The notes beneath the pieces are model-generated. The model was not told where the DNA came from. It saw only the letters and a program-made list of their open reading frames with translations, and did not search any database. Both the position numbers and the translations under genes were made by a program. Shown piece after piece: positions 1 to 13,500 of a stretch of DNA of 64,000 nt (the stretch's first letter is position 1; the number at the start of each line of letters is the position of its first letter). This DNA is from BP-133 sp040756995 (GTDB taxonomy: Bacteria; Actinomycetota; Acidimicrobiia; IMCC26256; BP-133), in NCBI GenBank assembly GCA_040756995.1, contig JBFLYK010000008.1, forward strand, positions 1 through 64,000. Direction: 5' to 3'.

Positions 1-199
1 ACGCCACGACCCGCTCCGGCCCCGCACCCCAATCCACCAAAGCCCGGGCCAGCCGCCCCGCCCGCTCCCCCAACTCCCCATAGGTCAGCCGCTCATCCCC
101 CATCACCACCGCGGTGGCGTCGGGCCGGGCGGCCACCTGAGCGGCGAACACCGCCGGGAACGTGACCCGCTCCGGCAACGGACGCAGCCGGTTCCAGTC
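1..199 (-). repeat. intragenic repeat, start of A9 (runs off edge)
   Basis: Partner of 3193-3391. It covers the C8/A9 junction and the first part of A9, and the match probably continues to the left of the window. Confidence 0.75.
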
Positions 200-1590
200 T
201 TCGAGCATCCGCCGGCGCTCATCGGCGTCGAGGACCTCGATGCTCGACAGCGGGGCGTCGGGATCGGCCACCAAGCCGGCCAGCAGCCGGACGAGCCGGG
301 CCGCCAGCTGCTCGGCGGTGTCGCGGTCGAACAGGTCGGACGAGAAGTTGAGGACTCCGTCGAGAGCTCGCCGATCCTCCTCAACGTCGGCACCCTCGTC
401 GGCGCCGGCACCCTCGGCGATCGTCTCGAAGAAGTCGAACGACAGATCGAACTTGGCCGTCGTCTCCTCGGTTTCGACCGGCGTCCCGTCGAGCACCCCG
501 CCCTCCGCCGGGCCGCCTTCGCCGTGCTGGTAGGAGATCATGACCTGGAACAGCGGGTGGCGGGCGGCGGACCGGGCCGGAGCGACGGCGTCGACGATCA
601 TCTCGAACGGCACGTCCTGGTGGGCCAGCGCGGCGAGGTCGGTCTCCCGGACCCGGCTCAGCAGCTGCCGCAACGTCGGGTCGCCGGAGACGTCCGTCCG
701 CAGCACGAGGGTGTTGACGAAGAACCCGACCAGCCCTTCCAGGGCATCATCGAGTCGGCCGGCCACGGGCACACCGAGGGGGATGTCGGTCCCGGAGCCG
801 AGACGGGACAACAGTCCGGCGACGGCGGCCTGGGCGACCATGAACGGCGTGGCGCCGGCCGCCCGGGCCACGGCGGCCACCCGGGCGAAGACGTCGGCGG
901 GAACGCGGAAGGGGATGGCGCCGCCGGCCATGGTGGGCTGCGCCGGCCGGGGCCGGTCGGCGGGAAGGGGCAGTTCCTCGGGGGCGCCGGCCAGGGTTGT
1001 CCGCCAGAAGGCGGCCTGTTCGGCGGCGAGGCTCGTGGGGTCGGACGGGTCGCCGAGGAGGCGGCGCTGCCAGACGGTGTAGTCCCGGTAGGTGACGGGC
1101 AGCGGTTCCCAGTCGGGGGCCCGCCCGGCGCGGCGGGCCTGGTAGGCGGCGGTCAGGTCGCCCCACAGCGGCCCGTCCGACGCCTCGTCAGAGGCGATGT
1201 GGTGGACGACCAGGGACAGGACGTCGGCGCCGCTGTCGAGGCGCACCAGCGTCGCCCGGACGGGCGGCTCGACGGCCAGGTCGAAGCCGTGCTCGCCGAG
1301 CTCCTCGAGGATGTCCTCCAGCGTGGCCTCGGTGGCGTCGACGACGGTCAGGGGCGGGGTCGCCTCGGCCGGCGGAAGGACGACCTGGTAGGCGACGCCG
1401 TCGCGGTCGGGGAAGACGGTGCGCAGTGTCTCGTGGCGCTCGACCAGGTCGGCGAGAGCGGCCTGGAGGGCGGCGGTGTCGAGGCGGCCGTCGAAGCGGA
1501 CGGCCATCGGGATGTTGTAGGTGGGGGCGGGGCCTTCCAGCCGGTAGAGGAACCAGAGGCGGGCCTGGGCCGGTGACAGGGGCAGCGGAC
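1..1590 (-). other. NRPS module 9 (partial): C8 and N-terminus of A9
   Basis: C8 begins LSPAQARLWFLYRLEG and has HH at 1199-1204 (HHIASDEASDG). It ends near 200. Only the first ~60 residues of A9 remain in view (LTYGELGERAGRLAR). That stretch is nearly identical in DNA to the start of A8. Later modules and any thioesterase lie outside the window. Confidence 0.83.
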
Positions 1591-4500
1591 CGTCGGGGGC
1601 GCAGCGCCGCAGCGGCGGCCGGGAGCGGTCGGAGAGATGCCCGACGAGCCCGGCCACCGTCGGGCTCTCGAACAGCGCCCGGATCGGAAGCTCCAGCCCG
1701 AGGGTGGCCCGGATGCGGCCGATGAGCCGGGCGGCGAGGAGCGAGTGCCCGCCGAGGACGAAGAAGTCGTCGTCGCGGCCGACGGCGGGCAGCCCGAGCA
1801 CCTCGGCGAAGACGGCGGCCAGGATCTCCTCCGTCGGGTTGGCCGGGCGGCGGCCGGCTCCGTCCGCCTGAAGGACCGGCGCCGGGAGGGCGGCCCGGTC
1901 GATCTTGTTGTTGGGCGTGAGCGGGAAGGCGTCGAGCACGACGACCGCCGCAGGCACCATGTAGCTCGGCAGCCGGTCGGCGAGCCACGCCCGCATCGCC
2001 GTTGGCTCCACATCGGCGGATTCCGAACCAGGCGTGACGTAGCCGACGAGCCGGCGGGTACTCCCTTCGTCGCGGGCCACGACGACGGCTCGACTGACGT
2101 CGGGGTGGGCCTCGAGCGCCGCTTCGATTTCGGCCGGTTCGATGCGGAAGCCGCGGATCTTGATCTGGTCGTCGACCCGGCCGAGGAACTCGAGCTGGCC
2201 GGACCGGTTCCAGCGGGCCCGGTCGCCGGTCCGGTACAGCCGAGCGCCGGGCGGGCCGAACGGGTCGGCCACGAACCGGGCCGCGGTGAGGCCGGGCTGG
2301 CCGAGGTAGCCGCGGGCCAGTCCCTCCCCGCCGAGGTAGAGCTCGCCGGGGGTGCCGGGTGGCACGAGGCCGAGGCGGCGATCGAGGACGTAGGCCCGGA
2401 CGTGCGGGTCGGGCGCCCCGATCGGGACCGGCCCCCGGTGGTCGGGCGGGCAGAGGAACAACGTCGCGTTGACCGTCGCCTCGGTGGGGCCGTAGGCGTT
2501 GAACATGCGCCGCCCGGCGGCGAAACGAGCCACGACCTCCGGCGGCACCGCCTCCGTGCCGCACAACATCGACACCCCGGTCGGCAGCTCCGCCTCCGCC
2601 GGCAACATGGTCAGCACCGACGGCGGCAACGCCAGATGCGTCACCCGCTGAGCGGCGATGTACTCCGTCAACTCCACGCCCGCCACCCGACGATCCGGCG
2701 GCACCAGCACCAACGTCCCACCGGAGCACAGCGCCTGACACAACTCCCAGAAGGCCAGGTCGAAACTCGGCGACGCGAACTGCAACACCCGGCTCGACTC
2801 CGACACGCCGTACACCTCGTGCTGAAGATCAACCAGCTTCGCCACCCCGGCATGGGGCACCACCACACCCTTGGGCCGGCCCGTCGACCCCGACGTGTAG
2901 ATCACATACGCCGGATGCTCCGGCCGCAGGTCCACGGACGGCGGGTCGGCCGGCTGGGCCGCCACCCACGCCGCCGTCGCCGGTTCGTCGACCACCACCG
3001 TCGGCCTGCCGGCCAACGCCGGCACCGTGGCGGCCAACGCCGCAGTGGTCACCAGCACCACCGGATCGGCGTCATCGAGCATCAACCGCAACCGCTCCGC
3101 CGGATAATCCGGATCCAGAGCCAGATAGGCCGACCCCGCCTCCATCACCGCCACCAAACCCACAACCAGATCCAACGAACGCGGCAACGCCAACGCCACG
3201 ACCCGCTCCGGCCCCGCACCCCAATCCACCAAAGCCCGGGCCAGCCGCCCCGCCCGCTCCCCCAACTCCCCATAGGTCAGCCGCTCATCCCCCATCACCA
3301 CCGCGGTGGCGTCGGGCCGCGCCGCCACCTGAGCGGCGAACACCGCCGGGAACGTGACCCGCTCCGGCAACGGACGCAGCCGGTTCCAGTCCCGCAGGAG
3401 GCAGCGCCGTTCGTCGTCGTCGAGCACGTCGAGCTGCGACAGGGGCCGGGCCGGATCGGCCAGCGCGGCGGCCAGGAAGCGGCCGAGCCGCCCGGCCAGC
3501 GCCTCGACGGTGTCGCGGTCGAAGAGATCGGCGGCGTAGTCGATGGAGCCTTCAAGGGCCAGGCCGCCGTTGTCGCCCCGGCCGTCTCCGGTCGTCTCGA
3601 AGAAGTCGAACGACAGATCGAACTTGGCCGTGGTTCCGTCGGTGTCGACGAGGTCGCCGGCGGCGGCGCCGAGGTCGGTCTGGCTGTCGTCGGCGTGCTG
3701 GTACGACAGCATCACCTGGAACAGCGGGTGACGGGCGGGCGAGCGGACGGGGTTGACGATCTCCACCACCCGTTCGAAGGGCAGGTCCTGGTGGCTGAAG
3801 GCGGCGAGGTCGGTGTCCCGGAGGCGCTCGACGAGTTCCGCCAGCGTGGGGTCGCCGGACAGGTCGGCCCGCAGGACGAGCGTGTTGACGAAGAAGCCCA
3901 CCAGCCCGTCGAGGGCGGCGTCGGCCCGGCCGGCCACCGGCACACCGAGCGGGATGTCGTCGCCGGCCCCGAGGCGGGACAGCAGCCCGGCCACGGCAGC
4001 GTGGACGACCATGAACGGCGTGGCGCCGGTTTCCCGGGCCAGCGCCGCGACCCGGTCGCCAACGCCGGGGAGCAGGGTGAACCGGACGGTGCCGCCCCGG
4101 TAGGAGGGCCGGCCGGGACGGGGCCGATCGGTCGGAAGCGTGAGCTCTTCGGGGAGCCCGGCCAGCGCCTCGCGCCAGAAGGCGGCCTGCCGGGCGCCGA
4201 GGCCGGCCGGGTTGGCGTCGTCGAGGAGCTCGGCCTGCCAGCGGGCGTAATCGGTGTAGCTGACCGGGAGCGGCGCCCAGTGCGGGTCATGCCCGGCCCG
4301 GCGGGCTTCGTAGGCGGTGCGGAGATCGGCGAACAGCGGCTCGTCGGACGCCTCGTCGGAGGCGATGTGGTGCACGACGAGGGACAGGACGGCGTCGTCG
4401 GGCCCGAGCCGGAGGAGTGTCGCCTGGAGGGGCGGCTCGACGGCGAGGTCGAAGGACCGCTCGGCCAGTTCCTCCAACCGGTCCTCGAGGTCGTCCTCGT

Positions 4501-7500
4501 CGCAGTCGAGGACCGGCAGGGGGACGGGACCGGCGGGCAGGATCACCTGGTAGGGGTCGCCGTCGTGGTGGGGGAAGACGGTGCGCAGCGTCTCGTGGCG
4601 CTGGACGACGTCCGCCAGTGCGGCTTCCAGCGCCGGTACGTCGAGCGGGCCGCGGAAGCGGACGGCCAGCGGAATGTTGTAGGTCGGGGACGGGCCCTCC
4701 AGCCGGTAGAGGAACCAGAGGCGGGCCTGGGCGGCCGACAGGGGATGGCGGCCGTCGGGCGGCGACGGGAGCCGGCGGAGCGGCGGGCGGGCGGTGTACT
4801 CCAGGGCGGCGGCCAGCCCGGCCACGGTGGGCCGCTCGAAGACGGTCCGCAGGCCCAGTTCGGCGCCGAGCGCCGCTCGCACGTGGGCCACGAGCCGGGC
4901 GGCGAGGAGTGAATGGCCGCCGAGGAGGAAGAAGTCGTCGTCGGCGCCGACCGTGCCGGGTTCGAGGTCGAGCAGTTCGGCGAAGAGGCGGGCCAGGGTC
5001 TCTTCGGCCGGGCCGGATGGTGCCCGGCCGACGCCGGTGCTCCGCTCGGGGGCGGGCAGGGCCCGCCGGTCGAGCTTGTTGTTGGCCGTCAACGGCAACG
5101 CGCCCAGCACCACCACCGCCGCCGGAACCATGTACGACGGCAGCCGCTCCGCCAGCCATCCGCGCAACCCCGCAGGGTCCTCTGGGGCGGCAACGGGGGG
5201 GTCCAGGGGGGGCAGAGCCCCCCCTGGGGCGAGACCCGCGGCGAGCGTGACGTAGGCCACGAGGCGCACGTCGCGGGGCCGGTCCTCCCGGGCGATCACG
5301 GCGGCGGCGCTCACCGCCGGATGCGAAAGCAGCACCGCTTCGATCTCACCCGGTTCGATCCGGAACCCCCGGATCTTCACCTGATCGTCGGTCCGCCCCA
5401 ACAACTGCAGCGTTCCATCCGCCCGCCACCGGGCCCGATCCCCCGTCCGATACAACCGGGACCCGGGAGCCCCGAACGGGTCGGCCACGAACCGCTCCGC
5501 CGTCAGACCCGGCCGGTGCAGATAACCCAACGCCACCCCGGCCCCACCCACATACAACTCCCCGGGAATCCCCGGCGGCACCGGCTGCAACCAGTCGTCC
5601 AGCACATACGCCGTGGTGTTGGCGATCCGCACCGCACCGTCCGGCCCCCAGCCATAGGCATCCACCGTCGCCTCGGTCGGACCATACAGATCCCGCACCA
5701 ACGTGCCGTCCAGCCCCACCAGCCGGGCCCACACCTCCGGCGGCGTCGGCTCCCCACCCACCAACAACACACCCGGCAGCACGGCCTCGTCGAAGAACCC
5801 CAGCCCCTCCAGCTCAGCCAAATACGTCGGCGTCACATCGAGGACGTCGACCTGCTCGGCCCGCAGCACCTCCAGCGCCGCGGCCGGATCGCGGTAGTCG
5901 TCCACCACCACCAACTCATGGCCGTCGAACAACCAGATCAACGGCTCCCACGACGAATCGAAGGCGAACGACGCCACATGCGCCACCCGCAACCGCCGCC
6001 CCCCAGCCGCCTTCACCGCCGGCACCATCAGATCCCGCTGATGTGAGCGGAACAGATTCGCCAGGCCGCCATGGGTCACCACCACACCCTTCGGCAACCC
6101 CGTCGACCCCGACGTGTAAATCACCACCGCCGCATCACCCGGCCCGGGCGAGCGGAACGCCACCGGGGCCACCTCGAACGCCGGAGCGTCGGCCAGCACG
6201 ACCGGGCGAGCGGCCAGGTGCGGCCAGGCCGTCACCAGCGGCAGGGTCGTCACCACCACGACGGGCCCGGCGTCGTCGAGGACGGTGCTCAGCCGGCCGG
6301 AGAGCTGCTCGGGATCGAGCGGCAGGTAGGCGGCGCCGGTGCGGGCCACGGCCAGGATGGCCGGCACCATCTCCGCCCGGGGCAGGGCCAGCGCCACCAC
6401 CCGGCCCGGGCCGGCGCCGGCCAGCACCAGCCGGCGGGCCAGCGCCTCGACCGCGGTGTCCAGCTCGGCGAACGTGAGCGCGCCGGCCGAGGTGCGCAAC
6501 GCGGCGGCGTCGGGGCGCGACGCCACCTGCGCCGCGAACAGACCGGGCAACGTCTCGGGGTCACCGGGCCGGGCCGTGTCGTTCCAGGCGACGAGGACCT
6601 GCCGGCGTTCCGTCGGGCCGAGCAGGCCGACGGCCGACAGCGGGCGGTCGGGATCGGCGCAGAGCCGGTCGAGCAGGGTCACGAGCCGGGCGGCGAGCCC
6701 TTCGACGGTAGGCGGATCGAAGAGATCGGCGGCGTACTCGATGGCGCCCGCCAGGCCGGCGGATCCGTCGTCGCCGGTTTCGAAGAAGTCGAAGGAGAGG
6801 TCGAACTTGGCGCCCGTCCGGCGGGCCGACGCCGCCGCCGGCTCGTCGCCGTCGCCGCCGGCCAGCCGGTCACGGTGCTGGTAGGAGATCATCACCTGGA
6901 ACAGCGGGTGGCGGGCCGCCGATCGAACCGGGTTCAGCGCTTCGACCAGCAGATCGAATGGCAGGTCGGCATGGGCGAAGGCCGCCAGGTCGGCGTCCCG
7001 CACCCGGCCGAGCAGCTGGCGCAACGTGGGGTTGCCCGACACGTCGGTCCGCAGCACCAGCGTGTTGACGAAGAAGCCGACCAGCCCCTCGAGGGCGGTG
7101 TCGTCCCGGCCGGCCACGGGGACACCCAAGGGGATGTCCGTTCCCGCCCCGGCCCGGGCCAGCAGCGCCGCCACCCCGGCGTGGAGCACCATGAACGGCG
7201 TCGTGCCCGTCTCCCGGGCCAGTTGCATCACCCGGTCGGCGAGCTCGGCCGGCAACCCGAACCCGACGGTGCCGCCCTCGGAGCTCGGCACCGGCGGGCG
7301 GGGCCGGTCGGTGGGGAGCGGCAACTCTTCGGGGATGCCCTCCAGCGCCTCGGCCCAGAACGCCGCCTGCCGGGCGGCCCGGCTCGCCGGATCGTCGAGC
7401 TCACCGAGCAGCTCCCGCTGCCAGAGGGCGTAGTCCCGGTAGGAGACCGGCAGCGGCGCCCACGCCGGCGTCCGCCCTTCCCGGAAGGCCGTGTAGGCCT

Positions 7501-10500
7501 CTTCGAGGTCGGCCAGCAGCGGGCCGTCCGACGCCTCGTCGATGGCGATGTGGTGGACCACCAGCGACAGCACCGTTTCGGGGCCCGCCCGCAGCAGCGT
7601 CGCCCGCAGCGGCGGTTCGTGGTCGAGTTCGAAGCGGTGCTGCGCCAGTTCGTCGAGCTGCTCGTCGACCGATTCGGGGTCGCAGTCCACGACCGCGAGG
7701 TCCACCGGTCCCGGCGCCAGCACGACCTGGTGCGGGACGCCGTCGTGGTCCGGGAACACCGTGCGCAGCGTCTCGTGCCGCTCGACGACGTGGGCCAGGG
7801 CGGCCTCCAGCGCCGCCACGTCGACCGGTTCCTCCAGCGGCACCGTGACGGGAACGTTGTAGGTCGGCGCCGGCCCCTCCAGGCGGTAGAGGAACCACAG
7901 ACGGGCCTGGGCGGCCGACAGCGGCCACCGCCCATCGGCCGGAGTGGCGAAGCGCCGCAACGAAGGCCGGCCGCTGCGTTCGTCCACTGCCGAAGCCAGG
8001 CCGGCGACGGTGGGGCTGTCGAAGACCGCCCGCAAGGGGACTTCGAGGGCCAGGAGCGCCCGGGCCCGGGCGACGAGCCGGGCGGCCAGCAGCGAATGGC
8101 CGCCGAGGGCGAAGAAGTCGTCGTCGGCGCCGACGGTCTCCGGATCAAGGTCGAGCAGCTCGGCGAACAGGTTGGCCAACGTCACCTCGACCGCACCGGA
8201 CGGGGCGCGGCCGGCGCCGGCGATGCGTTCGGGGGCGGGCAGGGCCCGGCGGTCGAGCTTGTTGTTGGCCGTCAACGGCAACGCCGGAAGCACCACTACC
8301 GCCGCCGGAACCATGTACGACGGCAACCGCTCCGCCAGCCACAGGCGCAGTTCCTCCGGCGCGACGGCGCTGTCGGGCACGGCGGCGTAGGCCACCAGCT
8401 GCCGGTCGCCGGGACGGTCCTCCCGGGCGATCACGGCGGCGGCGCTCACCGCCGGATGCGAAAGCAGCACCGCTTCGATCTCGCCCGGTTCGATGCGGAA
8501 CCCACGGATCTTGACCTGGTCGTCGGCCCGGCCCAACAGCTGCAGCGTTCCGTCGGGCCGCCACCGGGCCCGGTCCCCCGTCCGGTAGAGCCGGGCGCCG
8601 GGCGGGCCGAACGGGTCGGCCACGAACCGCTCGGCCGTCAACCCCGGCCGGTTCAGGTAGCCCCGGGCCACACCGGCGCCACCCACGTACAGCTCGCCCG
8701 GCACCCCGGGCGGCACCGGCTGCAGCCAGTCGTCGAGCACGTACGTCGTCGTGTTGGCGATCGGCACCGGCCCGTCCGGTGTCCAGCCGTAGGCGTCGAC
8801 GGTCGTCTCGGTCGGGCCGTACTGATCGCGGACGATCGTGTCGCCCAGCGCGGCGAGGCGCCGCCAGGCGTCGCGGCCGATCGGTTCCCCACCGACGACG
8901 ATCACCCGGGGGCGGATCCCGTCGTCGAGCAGGCCGAGCGGCTCGAGCTCGGTCAGCAACGTCGGCGTGACGTCGACGACGTCGGCGGCCGCCGAGCGCA
9001 CGCCGTCGATGACCGCCGCCGGATCGCGGATGTCGTCGACCACCACGATCTCGTGACCGTCGAACAGCCACAGCAGCGGCCCCCACGACGAGTCGAAGGC
9101 GAACGAGGCGGTGTGGAGCACGCGCAGCGGCCGGCGGGCGGTGGTCGCCACCGGGTGCATGAGGCCTTCCCGGTGGTGGGCGAAGAGGTTGGCCAGGCCG
9201 CCATGGGTGACGACGACGCCCTTCGGCCGCCCCGTCGACCCTGAGGTGTAGATGACGTACGCCGGATCAGCCGGGCGCGGCCGGGGGAACGGGACGGGTG
9301 GGAGGACGTCGGCCGGAGCGTCGGCCAGCACCAGCGGCCGGTTCCCGAGGGCGGGCCAGGCGGCGAGGAGGGGGAGCGTGGTGGCCAGGACCGCCGGGGC
9401 GGCGTCCTCCAGGACCGCGCCGAGCCGGCCGGAGAGCTGGTCGGGATCGAGGGGCAGGTAGGCGGCGCCGGTCCTGGCCACGGCCAGGATCGCCGGCACC
9501 ATGTCGGCCCGGGGCAGGGCCAGCGCCACCACCCGGCCGGGGGCCGCCCCGGCCCCGGCCAGCCGGCGGGCCAGCTGCTCGACGGTGGCGTCCAGCTCGG
9601 CGAACGTCAGGGCACCGGTGGAGGAGCGCAGCGCCGGCGCATCGGGGGTGGCCGCCGCCTGGGTGGCGAACAGGTCGACCAGGGTGGCGGCCGGGACCGG
9701 CCGGGCGGTGTCGTTCCAGGCGACCAGGATCCGTTCCCGTTCGGCGCGTCCGAGCAGGTCGATGGTCGACAGCGGGCGGTCGGGATCGGCGCACAGCCCT
9801 TGGAGGAGCCGCAGGAAGCCGGTGGCCAGCGTCTCGACGGTGGCGGTGTCGAACAGGTCGGTGGCGTACTCCACCGACAGTTCGAGACCGCCGTCGTCGC
9901 TCTGGAAGAAGTCGAGGGCGAGGTCGAACTTGGCGCCGGATCCGCCGGCATCGACGTCGCCCCCCTCGCCGCGGCCGGCCGGTGCGTCGCGGTGCTGGTA
10001 GGAGATCATCACCTGGAACAGCGGGTGGCGGGCGGCGGTGCGGCGCGGGTTCAACGCCTCGACCAGGACGTCGAACGGCAGTTCGGCGTGGGCGAATGCC
10101 CCGAGGTCCGTCTCCCGTACCCGGCCGAGCAGTTCGCGCAACGTCGGGTTGCCCGACACGTCGGTGCGCAGCACCAGGGTGTTGACGAAGAAGCCCACCA
10201 GTCCTTCGAGGGCGGTGTCGTCCCGGCCGGCTACCGGGACACCCAGCGGGATGTCCGTGCCCGCCCCGGCCCGGGCCAGGAAGGCCGCCACCGCGGCGTG
10301 GAGGACCATGAACGGCGTCGTGCCCGTCTCCGCCGCCACGGCCGCCACCCGGGCCGCCAGGGCGCCGGGGAACTCGAAGGCGACGGTGTCGCCCTCGAAG
10401 CTCGGCACCGGCGGGCGGGGCCGGTCGGCCGGCAGGGGCAGCTCTTCGGGGATGCCGTCCAGCGCCTGTCGCCACCACGCCACCTGCCGTCCGGCCAGGC

Positions 10501-13500
10501 TGTCGGGGTCGTCCGGGTCTCCGAGCAGCTCCTGCTGCCAGAGGGCGTAGTCCCGGTACGAGACGGGCAACGGTGGCCAGGCCGGCGCCTCGCCCCGGCG
10601 GCGCGCCCGGTAGGCCTCGTCCAAGTCGTCGAGCAGCGGCCCGTCCGACGCCTCGTCGGTGGCGATGTGATGGATCACCACCGACAGCACCGCTTCGCCG
10701 GCGGTGCGCAGGAGCGTGGCCCGCAGCGGCGGTTCCCGGTCGAGCTCGAAGCAGTGGTCGGCCAGTGCCTCCAGCCGGTCTTCAAGGTCGTCGTCGGTGC
10801 AGTCGACGACGGCCAGCGGCACCGGACCGGCCGGCAGCACGACCTGGTGCGGCACGCCGTCGAGGTCGGGGAAGACCGTGCGGAGTGTCTCGTGCCGCTC
10901 CACCACGTCGGCCAGGGCCGCCTCCAGGGCGGCCACGTCGACCGGTTCGTCGAACGGGACGACCAGCGGGACGTTGTAGGTCGGAGCCGGGCCCTCGAGG
11001 CGGTAGAGGAACCACAGCCGGGCCTGCGCCGCCGACAACGGCCATCGTCCGTCGCCCGGAGCCTCGAAGCGGCGCAGCGCCGGCCGGTCGCCGCGCTGCT
11101 CGAGGGCCAGTGCCAGCCCGGCCACGGTCGGCGTGTCGAACACCGCCCGCAGGGGCAGCTCGGCGCCGAGGGCGGTCCGGACCCGGGCCACGAGCCGGGC
11201 GGCGAGGAGTGAATGGCCGCCGAGGAGGAAGAAGTCGTCGTCGGCGCCGACCGTGCCGGGTTCAAGGTCGAGCAGTTCGGCGAAGAGGAGAGCCAGGGTC
11301 TCTTCGGCCGGGCCGGATGGTGCCCGGCCGGCGCCGGTGCTCCGCTCGGGGGCGGGCAGGGCTCGCCGGTCGAGCTTGTTGTTGGCGGTCAACGGCAACG
11401 CCGGCAAAACGACGACGGCAGCGGGAACCATGTAGGACGGCAGCCGCTCCGCCAGCCAGCCGCGGAGCTCGTCGCCCTCCACCACGGCGTCGAGCACCGC
11501 GGCGTAGGCGGCCAGATAGCGGTCGCCGGGCCGGTCCTCCCGGACGATCACCGCCGCCGCGCCCACCGCCGGATGAGCGGCCAGCACCGCTTCGATCTCA
11601 CCCGGTTCGATCCGGAACCCCCGGATCTTCACCTGATCGTCGGTCCGCCCCAACAACTGCAGCGTTCCATCCGCCCGCCACCGGGCCCGATCCCCCGTCC
11701 GATACAACCGGGACCCGGGAGCCCCGAACGGGTCGGCCACGAACCGCTCCGCCGTCAGACCCGGCCGGTGCAGATAACCCAACGCCACCCCGGCCCCACC
11801 CACATACAACTCCCCGGGAATCCCCGGCGGCACCGGCTGCAACCAGTCGTCCAGCACATACGCCGTGGTGTTGGCGATCCGCACCGCACCGTCCGGCCCC
11901 CAGCCATAGGCATCCACCGTCGCCTCGGTCGGACCATACAGATCCCGCACCAACGTGCCGTCCAGCCCCACCAGCCGGGCCCACACCTCCGGCGGCGTCG
12001 GCTCCCCACCCACCAACAACACACCCGGCAGCACGGCCTCGTCGAAGAACCCCAGCCCCTCCAGCTCAGCCAAATACGTCGGCGTCACATCGAGGACGTC
12101 GACCTGCTCGGCCCGCAGCACCTCCAGCGCCGCGGCCGGATCGCGGTAGTCGTCCACCACCACCAACTCATGGCCGTCGAACAACCAGATCAACGGCTCC
12201 CACGACGAATCGAAGGCGAACGACGCCACATGCGCCACCCGCAACCGCCGCCCCCCAGCCGCCTTCACCGCCGGCACCATCAGATCCCGCTGATGTGAGC
12301 GGAACAGATTCGCCAGGCCGCCATGGGTCACCACCACACCCTTCGGCAACCCCGTCGACCCCGACGTGTAAATCACCACCGCCGCATCACCCGACCGCGG
12401 AGCGCGGAACACCACCGGCGGAAGTTCCCCGGAGGCGGTGTCGGTGAGAACAAGCGCCGGCCGCGTCCCCAGCGCCGGCCAGGCCTCGACCGTGGCGCTC
12501 GTGGTCGCCACCACGGCGGGCGCCGCATCGTCGAGGACGGTGCTCAGCCGGCCCGAGAGCTGCTCGGGATCGAGCGGCAGGTAGGCGGCGCCGGTGCGGG
12601 CCACGGCCAGGATGGCCGGCACCATCTCCGCCCGGGGCAGGGCCAGCGCCACCACCTGACCGGGACCGGCGCCGGCGGTGGCCAGCCGGCGGGCCAGCTG
12701 CTCGACGGTGGCGTCCAGCCCGGCGAACGTCGCCGCGCCGGTCGACGTCCGCAGCGCCGGCGCATCCGGTGTCGACGCCACCTGCGCCGCGAACAGGCCC
12801 GGCAACGTCTCGGGGTCACCGGGCCGGGCCGTGTCGTTCCAGGCGACGAGGATCCGGTCCCGCTCGACGCGACCGAGCAGGTCGACGGCCGACAGCGGCC
12901 GGTCGGGATCGGCGCACAGTCCCTGGAGGAGGCGCAGGAAGCCGCCGGCCAGTGTCTCCGCCGTGGCTACGTCGAACAGGTCGGTGGCGTACTCCAGCGA
13001 GAGTTCGAGGCCGCCGTCGTCCGTCTCGTAGAAGTCGAAGGAGAGGTCGAACTTGGCGCCGGACCCGCCGGCGTCGAGTTCTTCGCCGTCACCGTCCGGT
13101 GCACCGCGGTCCCGGTGCTGGTGCGAGATCATCACCTGGAACAGCGGATGGCGGGCCGCCGAGCGCACCGGGTTCAGCGCTTCGACGAGCAGGTCGAAGG
13201 GCAGCTCCGAATGGGCGAAGGCCCCGAGATCGGTGTTCCGCACGCGACCGAGCAGCTGGCGCAACGTCGGGTTGCCCGACACGTCGGTCCGCAGGACCAG
13301 CGTGTTGACGAAGAACCCCACCAGCTCGTCGAGGGCGGCGTCTTGCCGGCCGGCCACCGGCACACCGAGCGGGATGTCCGTGCCGGCCCCTACCCGGGCC
13401 AGCAGGGCCGCCACCCCGGCCTGCAGCACCATGAACGGCGTCGTCCCCGTCTCCCCGGCCACCGCCGCCACCCGGGCCGACAGCGGGAAGGGGAACTCGA

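Larger units (their letters stand above)
4753..7930 (-). other. NRPS module 7: C6-A7-T7
   Basis: C6 has HH at 7550-7555 (HHIAIDEASDG). The A7 core at 5331-6141 duplicates A5, with pocket D,S,D,L,V,L,V,D. Between the A8 motif and WLAERLPSYMVP it carries an extra segment rich in G, P and L (about 16 residues, nt 5162-5245) built on a GC palindrome and absent from A5. The T7 serine is at 4910-4912. Confidence 0.85.
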
